The notes under the pieces are model-generated. The model was not told the DNA's origin. It saw only the letters and a program-made list of their open reading frames with translations, and did no database searches. A stretch of DNA of 19,671 bases from Bacteroidales bacterium UBA5326 (GTDB lineage: Bacteria; Bacteroidota; Bacteroidia; Bacteroidales; UBA932). This document shows positions 7,430 to 14,399 of the stretch, one piece after another. Position numbers and translations under genes: made by a program. Numbering within the stretch: the first letter of the stretch is position 1; the number at the start of each line of letters is the position of its first letter. The stretch lies in NCBI GenBank assembly GCA_002408205.1, contig DHQY01000005.1, positions 11,141 through 30,811 of the forward strand. The letters are read 5' to 3'.

Positions 7430-8593
7430 ATGAATAACCTGAAACGCATTGCCATTCTTGGCTCTACAGGTTCCATAGGGATTCAGGCTCTGGACGTTAT
7501 ACGCAAAAATCCCGGTTTGTTCCGGATTGAGTTACTTGCTGCCCGTCGATCTTCAAAATTGCTGATTGAACAGGCGATTGAATTCACTCCCAATGCAGTT
7601 ATAGTAATTGAGGAACAGGCATACAGGGAAGTTAAACTGGCGCTTGAGAATTTTCCGGTTAAAGTTTTTGCCGGCAGAGGATCTATGATTGAGGCTCTCG
7701 CGTGGGATTCTGTAGACATGGTATTAAATGCTCTGGTCGGTTTTGCCGGCCTGGAACCTACTCTTGCAGCTCTGAAAGCCGGGAAGGCTGTTGCTCTTGC
7801 CAATAAAGAATCACTTGTCGCCGGGGGGCATCTGGTTATGAAAGCTGCCTTTGAGTACCATGTTCCGCTGTTGCCCGTAGATAGCGAGCATTCAGCCATT
7901 TTTCAATGCCTGAGCGGTGAGAATGCCACGGTAGAAAAACTGATCCTTACGGCCTCGGGAGGACCGTTCTTTAATTACACCCGCCAGATGCTCGAGCATA
8001 TAGGCAAAGAACAGGCCCTGAAACACCCCACATGGGATATGGGGGCTAAGGTGACTATTGACTCGGCAACGCTTATGAATAAAGGGCTCGAAGTCATTGA
8101 GGCATTCTGGCTTTTTGGCCAGCCGGTATCACATATTCAGGTGTTGGTGCATCCCCAGTCACTCATCCACTCTATGGTGCAGTTTACAGACGGAAGCATT
8201 AAAGCCCAGATAGGTTGGCCCGATATGCGCCTGCCTATCCAGTATGCTCTTTCTTTTCCGCATCGCCTGGCTTTTCCCGATGCAGTGCGCATGGATATTA
8301 AGATGTTCAATTCAATGCAGTTCTTTGAACCCGATATGGCGCTATTCCCCTGTCTGGGGATTGCTTACGAGGTTATTAAAAAAGGAGGAAATACTCCCTG
8401 CGCGTTAAATGCAGCTAACGAAACGGCAGTATCGGCTTTTCTTGAAGATAAGATCCGTTTTACAGCTATTCCCGGACTTATTGAACGGGTTGTCAATAAG
8501 GTCCCTTTCGTTTCTAATCCGGATTTTCTGCAGCTTCGCGAGACCCATGAAGAAGCACTGGCACTGGCACAAAATTTGTTAAAAAACAATTGA
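7430..8593 (+). CDS. dxr: 1-deoxy-D-xylulose-5-phosphate reductoisomerase
   Basis: The 387-residue cytosolic enzyme converts 1-deoxy-D-xylulose 5-phosphate to 2-C-methyl-D-erythritol 4-phosphate with NADPH, the committed step of the MEP isoprenoid pathway. The NADPH-binding loop GSTGSIG is at 11-17 and LANKES at 123-128. The metal and substrate site is visible as VDSEHSAIF (Asp151, Glu153) and NKGLEVIEA (Glu221), with the flexible-loop HPTWDMG containing Trp202 and the phosphate-contacting HPQSLIHSMV after 240. Length and motifs are complete. It lies 1 nt after the M23 gene and 4 nt before rseP. Confidence 0.98.
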   Translation: MNNLKRIAILGSTGSIGIQALDVIRKNPGLFRIELLAARRSSKLLIEQAIEFTPNAVIVIEEQAYREVKLALENFPVKVFAGRGSMIEALAWDSVDMVLNALVGFAGLEPTLAALKAGKAVALANKESLVAGGHLVMKAAFEYHVPLLPVDSEHSAIFQCLSGENATVEKLILTASGGPFFNYTRQMLEHIGKEQALKHPTWDMGAKVTIDSATLMNKGLEVIEAFWLFGQPVSHIQVLVHPQSLIHSMVQFTDGSIKAQIGWPDMRLPIQYALSFPHRLAFPDAVRMDIKMFNSMQFFEPDMALFPCLGIAYEVIKKGGNTPCALNAANETAVSAFLEDKIRFTAIPGLIERVVNKVPFVSNPDFLQLRETHEEALALAQNLLKNN

Positions 8594-8597
8594 TTTT

Positions 8598-9929
8598 ATG
8601 GAAGTATTAATTAAAATAGCCCAAGTGGTGCTCGCCCTTTCGTTGCTCATCCTGATCCACGAATTCGGGCATTTTTTGTTTGCCCGTCTTTTTAAGATCA
8701 GAGTGGACAAGTTTTATTTGTTTTTTAATCCCTGGTTCAGCCTTGTCAAATTTAAACCCAAAAATTCAGATACCGAATACGGTATAGGATGGCTGCCCTT
8801 AGGCGGTTATTGTAAAATATCCGGGATGATTGACGAATCTATGGATAAAGAACAACTTAAAGGAGAGCCAAAACCCTGGGAATTCAGAAGCAAACCCGCC
8901 TGGCAACGTTTTTTTGTAATGTTTGGCGGTGTTCTTTTCAATATCGTTCTGGCTATTATTTTATACGGGATCATCCTTTTTTCCTGGGGCGAAGAGTACA
9001 TTAGCACACGCGATGCCGTTTACGGCGTACAATGCAATGAACTGGCCTGTGAGATAGGTTTTCGCAATGGAGACAGGATTCTGGCTTTTGATGACCGTTC
9101 TGTTGAGAATGACCCCATTCATACACTTCAGGTTGACCTTATCAGAACGCGTCCCGCAGTAATTACGGTATTGCGCGGCGACGACACAACCCGTTTCAGA
9201 TTTGACCAACAATACATACCCGAATTACTCAATACCCCCGGCATATTTAACATTAGGGTACCTTTCGTGGTCTCTTCCGTGCCGGATACTTCCATTAATG
9301 TGTCGTCCCTGCTCAGGTCTGGAGACCGGATAACGGCAATCAACGGACTGAATACTCCTGCGGTACAGGACGTACAGGAGGCACTGCGGGCCCATACCAA
9401 CCAAACGATTCTGGCAACCGTAACCAGAGAAGACGGGGTGGTGGAAGTTCCCCTGGTGGTGAACAGTGAAGGCATGATTCAGGTTGCACTGGTGGCCGAT
9501 CTTACCCAGTTCATAAACGTTACCCAAAAAACATATTCTTTTTTCGGTGCTTTTCCTGCGGGTATCCAAAAGGCCTACCATATAGGAGCCAATTATGTCA
9601 AAGAACTGGGCCTGATTTTTTCTCCCAAAACAGAAGCATATAAATCTGTTGGCAGTTTTATTGCTATCGGGAATATTTTCCCGGGCACATGGAATTGGGA
9701 AATATTCTGGAATATCACTGCCTGGCTTTCAGTAATGCTCGCCATTTTGAACATTTTGCCCATCCCCGCACTGGATGGGGGACATATCGTTCTGGTAATA
9801 TATGAAATGATTACCAGACGTAAACCTTCGGATAAATTTCTGGAGTATTCCCAGATGGCGGGCATGGTCCTGCTTTTGGGATTAATGTTCCTGGCTTTCG
9901 GGAATGATATAATCAGATTATTTTCTTAA
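8598..9929 (+). CDS. rseP: RIP metalloprotease RseP (site-2 protease family)
   Basis: The 443-residue inner-membrane zinc protease carries the HExxH motif as HEFGH (21-25) in its first transmembrane helix, the GGVLFNIVLAII segment near 110, two periplasmic PDZ-like regions (roughly 140-200 and 222-290), and the third zinc ligand in LNILPIPALDGGH (LDGGH at 392-396). RseP-type proteases cut transmembrane anti-sigma factors and remnant signal peptides. No anti-sigma gene lies in this window. It sits 4 nt after dxr and 11 nt before the DUF4837 gene, so co-expression is likely. Confidence 0.97.
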   Translation: MEVLIKIAQVVLALSLLILIHEFGHFLFARLFKIRVDKFYLFFNPWFSLVKFKPKNSDTEYGIGWLPLGGYCKISGMIDESMDKEQLKGEPKPWEFRSKPAWQRFFVMFGGVLFNIVLAIILYGIILFSWGEEYISTRDAVYGVQCNELACEIGFRNGDRILAFDDRSVENDPIHTLQVDLIRTRPAVITVLRGDDTTRFRFDQQYIPELLNTPGIFNIRVPFVVSSVPDTSINVSSLLRSGDRITAINGLNTPAVQDVQEALRAHTNQTILATVTREDGVVEVPLVVNSEGMIQVALVADLTQFINVTQKTYSFFGAFPAGIQKAYHIGANYVKELGLIFSPKTEAYKSVGSFIAIGNIFPGTWNWEIFWNITAWLSVMLAILNILPIPALDGGHIVLVIYEMITRRKPSDKFLEYSQMAGMVLLLGLMFLAFGNDIIRLFS

Positions 9930-9940
9930 AACGGAACTCC

Positions 9941-10927
9941 ATGAATACACGTGTTTTTTTTCTTACCGCTTTGTCTGCCTTAACGCTTGCCGGCTGTGCA
10001 GACGGACCCCAACTGAAACCCAATGTTAGTGGAAAAGCAGGAGAAGTGATTGTGGTTATGGATAAAAGCAACTGGGAAGCAGCTCCCGGTCAGTCTTTGC
10101 GCTCGCTTTTGGCCATTGATTTTCCTTACCTTCCCCAGAGTGAACCCCTTTTCTCGTTATTCAACATTACCGAGAATGCTTTCTCGTCTATTTTTCAAAG
10201 TCACCGGAATATTATTTTATGCAACATGACTTCAGATCTGCCTGAAGCCAAAATGGTTATTCAAAAAGATATCTGGGCAGCTCCCCAGATCGTGATCACA
10301 ATATCGGGACCTACTCCCGAAACCATCAGGGATTGCATTGATAAAGAAGGTGATAAAATCCGCAACGCCCTGGAGCAGGCTGAACGAAACAGAGTGATTA
10401 CGAACTCAAAAAAGTATGAAGAACAGGCTCTGCGCAACACGGTCACCAAATGGCTGGGAGGCTCTCCTTATTTTCCCAACGGTTACACCATCAAGAAACA
10501 GACAGACAATTTCATCTGGATTGCCTATGAAACGACTTATACAAATCAGGGAATTTTTATTTACACGTATCCTTACCGTAGCGAAGAAGACCTTACACTG
10601 CCACGTATCATTGCCGAGCGGAACCTTGTTCTTGAAAGAGAAGTCCCCGGGCCCCTTGAAAATACATATATGACTACTAATTCCATGATAGAACCTTCTT
10701 TACGCTGGGTTACTTACAATAACCGACAGTTTGCGGAATTACGCGGTTTATGGGATGTAAAAAACGATTTTATGGGGGGGCCGTTCGTCAGCCACTGTTT
10801 TTACGATAAGGCCAATAACAGGGTAGTGGTCCTTGAAGCTTTTGTGTACGCACCCAAATATAAAAAACGCAATTACGTAAGGCAGGTGGAATCCATCCTC
10901 TACTCTTTTGAGTGGCAAAATGAGTAA
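9941..10927 (+). CDS. DUF4837 family lipoprotein
   Basis: The 328-residue protein begins with a lipoprotein signal ending LTLAGC (Cys19). The mature part has GKAGEVIVVMDKSNWE, then FSSIFQSHRNIILCNM, and later WLGGSPYFPNGYTIKKQTDNFIWIAYET and LRGLWDVKNDFMGGPFVSHCFYD, which fit the Bacteroidetes DUF4837 family. No function is established for the family. It is the last gene of the M23-dxr-rseP operon, so an envelope role near peptidoglycan or membrane-protein quality control is a reasonable guess but only that. No terminator hairpin is visible before the tRNA promoter downstream. Confidence 0.88.
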   Translation: MNTRVFFLTALSALTLAGCADGPQLKPNVSGKAGEVIVVMDKSNWEAAPGQSLRSLLAIDFPYLPQSEPLFSLFNITENAFSSIFQSHRNIILCNMTSDLPEAKMVIQKDIWAAPQIVITISGPTPETIRDCIDKEGDKIRNALEQAERNRVITNSKKYEEQALRNTVTKWLGGSPYFPNGYTIKKQTDNFIWIAYETTYTNQGIFIYTYPYRSEEDLTLPRIIAERNLVLEREVPGPLENTYMTTNSMIEPSLRWVTYNNRQFAELRGLWDVKNDFMGGPFVSHCFYDKANNRVVVLEAFVYAPKYKKRNYVRQVESILYSFEWQNE

Positions 10928-10933
10928 AAAAAA

Positions 10934-10964
10934 TTTGTTGTAAAGAAAATTCGTTTTACCTTTG
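10934..10964 (+). promoter_or_regulatory. Promoter of tRNA-Glu and rpsT: TTTG-N19-TACCTTTG
   Basis: TTTG at 10934-10937 and TACCTTTG at 10957-10964 are separated by exactly 19 nt, a textbook match to the Bacteroides -33/-7 consensus and the best promoter in the window. The mature tRNA starts 12 nt after the box, leaving a short precursor leader. Confidence 0.85.
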
Positions 10965-10976
10965 CGCTCCCAAAAT

Positions 10977-11048
10977 GGCCAGTTCGTCTAACGGTTAGGA
11001 CTCAAGATTTTCATTCTTGCAATAGGGGTTCGATTCCCCTACTGGCTA
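10977..11048 (+). tRNA. tRNA-Glu (anticodon TTC)
   Basis: The 72-nt gene folds as a full cloverleaf: acceptor GGCCAGT/ACTGGCT (with a G-U first pair), D stem GTCT/GGAC, anticodon stem CAAGA/TCTTG around loop TTTTCAT with anticodon TTC, and T stem AGGGG/CCCCT around TTCGATT, followed by discriminator A. CCA is not encoded, since the genome reads CAA after the discriminator. It precedes rpsT by 23 nt and likely shares its promoter. Confidence 0.96.
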
Positions 11049-11071
11049 CAAAAAAATAAATAATTAATAAA

Positions 11072-11326
11072 ATGGCTCATCACGCATCAGCAGAAAAACG
11101 CAATCGTCAAAACATCAAGAGACGTATTCACAACAGGTATTTTGCCAAAACTACCCGTAATGCTATAAAAGCGTTACGTAACACTACAGAAAAAACCGCT
11201 GCAGTAGCTATGTTGCCCAAGGTCTTTTCTATGATAGATAAATTGGCCAAGATCAATGTGATCCATGACAACAAGGCTGGCAACCTTAAGAGCGGTTTAT
11301 CCGTATATGTGAATAAACTCGCCTGA
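11072..11326 (+). CDS. rpsT: 30S ribosomal protein S20 (bS20)
   Basis: The 84-residue, strongly basic helical protein begins MAHHASAEKRNRQNIKRR and has NKAGNLKSGLSVYVNKLA near the C-terminus, matching bS20, which binds 16S rRNA early in small-subunit assembly. The leader between the tRNA and the ATG is almost purely A and T, as is common for highly translated Bacteroidetes genes that lack Shine-Dalgarno sequences. There is no room or box for a separate promoter in the 23-nt gap after tRNA-Glu, so a joint transcript cut by tRNA processing is likely. A strong terminator follows 27 nt after the stop. Confidence 0.98.
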   Translation: MAHHASAEKRNRQNIKRRIHNRYFAKTTRNAIKALRNTTEKTAAVAMLPKVFSMIDKLAKINVIHDNKAGNLKSGLSVYVNKLA

Positions 11327-11352
11327 TTTTTACGATTTGTCCTGAATATTAC

Positions 11353-11383
11353 AAAATGCTTCCCTACCTTGGGAAGCATTTTT
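11353..11383 (+). terminator. Intrinsic terminator after rpsT
   Basis: ATGCTTCCC (11356-11364) pairs perfectly with GGGAAGCAT (11371-11379) around a 6-nt loop and is followed by a run of T; preceding A residues extend the stem against that run. The structure ends just before the radC start. Confidence 0.9.
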
Positions 11384-11390
11384 GTTGTGT

Positions 11391-12077
11391 ATGGACAGGA
11401 AGTTAATGATAAGGGATTGGGCTCCCGAGGACAGGCCCAGGGAAAAACTAATGCAGTTCGGGGCTGCCGCGCTGACGAACGTGGAATTGCTGGCTATTTT
11501 GCTTCGGACCGGCTGTGATGGTGCAACCGTAATGGATGTAGCCCGTTCACTCCTGGCCGCCCAAGAGAATGATTTGTTGGTCCTCATGCGTTCTTCTCCC
11601 GAGAAGATGATGCATATCCGGGGCATGGGGAAAACCAAAGCGATAACCCTGAGCGCTGCCTTTGAGCTGGGACGGCGTTGTCAGTTCAGGCCTCCGAAAA
11701 CAGGTCCGGTGACTTCGGCCCGGGATGTGGCCGAACTGATGATTCCTATATTAAAAGACCTTACCTACGAGACTTGCTGGGTATTGTTTTTCGACGGAGG
11801 AAGACACTATATTGGAAAGGAACAGATAAGCAGCGGGGGACTAAATGCCACAATTGTAGATGTAAGAATGGTGTTAAAAACGGCATTAGACAAGCTGGCA
11901 TGTGAAATAATTTTGGTACACAACCATCCGTCGGGCAATACCAATCCGGGACGACAGGATAAATTGCTTACGCAGTCGCTTAAAAATGCGGCTAAAATGG
12001 TGGATGTCGCTCTTATTGATCATGTTGTTATTGGTGGGGACGGTTATTTCAGTTTTGCCGAAGAGGGCATATTGTAA
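11391..12077 (+). CDS. radC: RadC family (JAB/MPN domain) protein
   Basis: The 228-residue protein has an N-terminal helix-hairpin-helix region (MIRDWAPEDRPREKL, then HIRGMGKTKA at about 75-84) and a C-terminal MPN/JAMM domain with SSGGLNATIVDVRMVLKTAL and VHNHPSGNTNPGRQD (His177, His179, Asp190). RadC was named for DNA repair, but its biochemical role is unsettled. The JAMM serine that usually precedes the Asp by three positions is Gly187 here. I chose the ATG at 11391; an ATG at 11406 would begin MIRDWAPED and is also possible. The gene starts 7 nt after the rpsT terminator and 41 nt before upp. Confidence 0.93.
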   Translation: MDRKLMIRDWAPEDRPREKLMQFGAAALTNVELLAILLRTGCDGATVMDVARSLLAAQENDLLVLMRSSPEKMMHIRGMGKTKAITLSAAFELGRRCQFRPPKTGPVTSARDVAELMIPILKDLTYETCWVLFFDGGRHYIGKEQISSGGLNATIVDVRMVLKTALDKLACEIILVHNHPSGNTNPGRQDKLLTQSLKNAAKMVDVALIDHVVIGGDGYFSFAEEGIL

Positions 12078-12093
12078 ATCAGGGGGAGTTTTG

Positions 12094-12101
12094 TACCTTT
12101 G
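12094..12101 (+). promoter_or_regulatory. -7 box (TACCTTTG) for upp
   Basis: TACCTTTG lies between the radC stop and the upp ATG at 12119, with TTG at 12072-12074 exactly 19 nt upstream. This supports an independent upp promoter overlapping the end of radC, with a leader of about 10 nt. Confidence 0.65.
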
Positions 12102-12118
12102 GCGAAAATTCCCGGAAT

Positions 12119-12772
12119 ATGCTTACACATATATTTGCTGAAAAGGATTCTCTTTTCAATGTTGTCCTTGCGGAGATGCGCGATATAGAAATTCAGAAAG
12201 ATCCCATGCGGTTCAGATTCAATCTCAATCGGCTGGGGTTTATGTTCGCCTATGAAATAGGGAAGACTCTTTCTTACCGGGAAAAAGAAGTTCAGACGCC
12301 ACTTGGGATTTCAAATTGCATGGTGTTGGAAGACGAAATAGTGCTGGCAACCGTCCTTCGTGCGGGGCTGCCTCTTCATGATGGAATGCTCCAGGTATTT
12401 GACCGGGCACAGAATGCTTTTATTGCCGCCTACCGCAAATACGGCCGGGACTATAAATTCACCATTCAACTGGAATACATGGCCAGCCCGTCTCTAGAGG
12501 GCAAAGTACTCATCCTTTCGGATCCCATGCTGGCTACCGGGTCAACCATTTTCCTTACTTACCAGGAAATGGTCCAAAAGAAAGGTGCCCCCAAACATTG
12601 CCATATTGTTTCCCCCATAGCTTCCAGGGAAGGTTATGAATACCTTTGCAGGAAGTTACCCCAGAAAGGGATCACCCTGTGGTTCGGCGCTATTGATGAG
12701 GAATTGACCACTAAATCATATATTGTTCCCGGTCTGGGTGATGCCGGAGATTTGGCCTACGGAGAAAAGTAA
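12119..12772 (+). CDS. upp: Uracil phosphoribosyltransferase
   Basis: The 217-residue cytosolic enzyme makes UMP from uracil and PRPP in pyrimidine salvage. Visible family features are ATVLRAGLPLHDGM near 77-90, the PRPP-binding SDPMLATGST at 134-143 and the uracil-binding C-terminal YIVPGLGDAGDLAYGE from 201. Length is normal. Its last 57 nt, which encode most of the uracil-binding motif, lie antisense to the 3' end of the amidohydrolase gene, and a hairpin spans its stop codon. It has its own candidate promoter downstream of radC. Confidence 0.96.
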   Translation: MLTHIFAEKDSLFNVVLAEMRDIEIQKDPMRFRFNLNRLGFMFAYEIGKTLSYREKEVQTPLGISNCMVLEDEIVLATVLRAGLPLHDGMLQVFDRAQNAFIAAYRKYGRDYKFTIQLEYMASPSLEGKVLILSDPMLATGSTIFLTYQEMVQKKGAPKHCHIVSPIASREGYEYLCRKLPQKGITLWFGAIDEELTTKSYIVPGLGDAGDLAYGEK

Positions 12773-14398
12773 TTCTCCGTTGATATAGGTGACCATACAA
12801 TGTGTGGAGAGTATCTCTGCTGCCGGCAAAGTCATAAGATCTCCGCTCCAGACAATAAAGTCGGCTGCCTTGTTCTTTTCTATGGAACCTTTTTTCGTTT
12901 CTTCAAAATTGCCTTTAGCAGCCCAGATGGTCATTCCACGTAATGTATTTTCCCTCGAAACGGCATCTTCCGACTGCCAGCCGCCTTCCGGCTGCATGTC
13001 TGCGTTCATGCGGGTAACGGAAGAAAAGAAAGTGTAAAGCGGATTAATGCTTTCAACGGGAGCATCGGTCCCAAACGGTGCCCAGCCAATTGTTTCAATC
13101 AGTCTTTTACAGGCATATGCCCTCTTTACCCTTACGGGCCCCAGTCTTGTGGCAGCCCATCCCATATCTGACGTTGCATGGGTAGGCTGAATGGAAGGGA
13201 CCACGTTAAGCTCAGAAAAACGCACAAAATCTTCCGGAGCTACCACCTGTGAATGTTCTATTCTCCAGCGCAGATCATTGTCCGGGGCAAGGAAAGGGGT
13301 GTACAGATCCAGTACTTTACTCACTCCTTTATCGCCAATCGCGTGAGTGGCTACCTGGAAACCTGCATCTGAAGCTTTTTTGCAAATCGCGGAGAAAGTT
13401 CCGTCGGGAGTAACCTGGATCCCGGAACTGGACGGATTATCGGAATAAGGTTCAAACAACAATGCTCCGGCGGAGCCCAGGGCGCCGTCTATATATATTT
13501 TTACTGCCGAGACACTCAGCCTGTCGGAACGATATGGCCGGGGAAAGTGCGTGAAATTCTCCTCCGAAGGGTTCATCCAAATATCCAGGCGTAATTTCAA
13601 TGTGCTGCTCTTTGCCAGAGAGTCGAACAACTCAATGGAACATAACGGGAGTCCGGCATCTGTTACCGATCCCAGGCCCCACGAAAAACAGAGTTCCTGG
13701 GCTTCTTTGATGCATTCAATCTGTGTCTCACGGTCCATGGGAGGGATGTTTGCATTTATCCGCTCATAGGTGTTTTCCAGAAATACGCCGGTAAACTTAC
13801 CGGATCCGGGCCGGTAAAGTGCCTCTCCCCGGGGAATGTCCGGATCGTTTTCGGTAAGCCCGGCAAGGCGGATGGCCCGGTCATTCACCCAGATTGCATG
13901 AAAATCCACCCTGCGCAGGTAGACCGGGATATCAGGGAAAGCCTCGTTCAGGGCATCGTTCAGCGGTAGTGACGGATCTGCCCAAAGAGTCTGATCCCAA
14001 CCGTCTCCCACAATAAATGCCGGTTTGTATTTATTGTAATGGTCTTTCAGCCGGTCTGTGACTTCATGAACCGAGGCTGCTCCGCGAAGGTCCACATAAC
14101 GCAGGCCTTCGGCGACCTGTAAAAAATGACTGTGGGCATCGTTAAATGCCGGGTATACCGGAAGGCCTTTGGCATCCACTTCCCTGCGGCCTTTATATTT
14201 CCCCAGAATATATTCCGCAGTTCCTGTCTCAATAAACCGGCCGTCCTGCACGGCAAAAGCTTCGCAAAGGCTAAAATCTGCATCGATGGTATAGACGATG
14301 GCATTATATAAGACAAGGTCCACCGTACGACGTGTACTGCAGGCCCCGGCTCCGGATAATATTCCCATAACCATAAGTAAAAACACTACGTTTTTCAT
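12716..14398 (-). CDS. YtcJ-like metal-dependent amidohydrolase, predicted lipoprotein
   Basis: The 560-residue protein begins with a lipoprotein signal peptide ending SGAGAC (Cys20), so export and lipidation are predicted, which is notable for an amidohydrolase. The mature part fits the YtcJ/COG1574 branch: NDAHSHF with metal ligands His89 and His91, VKIYIDGALGS around Lys300, THAIGDKG with His352, IEHSQ with His382 and GTDAPVES with Asp445. The substrate is unknown; relatives hydrolyse amides or related C-N bonds. I chose the ATG at 14398 because upstream codons lie inside rpoN and are not signal-peptide-like. It begins 1 nt after the rpoN stop, so it is probably co-transcribed with rpoN. 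Its 3' end overlaps upp by 57 bp in antisense. Confidence 0.92.
   Translation of the reverse strand: MKNVVFLLMVMGILSGAGACSTRRTVDLVLYNAIVYTIDADFSLCEAFAVQDGRFIETGTAEYILGKYKGRREVDAKGLPVYPAFNDAHSHFLQVAEGLRYVDLRGAASVHEVTDRLKDHYNKYKPAFIVGDGWDQTLWADPSLPLNDALNEAFPDIPVYLRRVDFHAIWVNDRAIRLAGLTENDPDIPRGEALYRPGSGKFTGVFLENTYERINANIPPMDRETQIECIKEAQELCFSWGLGSVTDAGLPLCSIELFDSLAKSSTLKLRLDIWMNPSEENFTHFPRPYRSDRLSVSAVKIYIDGALGSAGALLFEPYSDNPSSSGIQVTPDGTFSAICKKASDAGFQVATHAIGDKGVSKVLDLYTPFLAPDNDLRWRIEHSQVVAPEDFVRFSELNVVPSIQPTHATSDMGWAATRLGPVRVKRAYACKRLIETIGWAPFGTDAPVESINPLYTFFSSVTRMNADMQPEGGWQSEDAVSRENTLRGMTIWAAKGNFEETKKGSIEKNKAADFIVWSGDLMTLPAAEILSTHCMVTYINGELLFSVGQISGITQTGNNI
12759..12780. repeat. Hairpin spanning the upp stop codon
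   Basis: ACGGAGAA (12759-12766) and TTCTCCGT (12773-12780) are perfect 8-bp arms around AAGTAA, whose last three bases are the upp stop codon. No T-run follows on either strand, so it is not a classical terminator, but it lies within or at the edge of the convergent overlap and could affect 3' ends of both mRNAs. Confidence 0.6.
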
Positions 14399-14399
14399 G

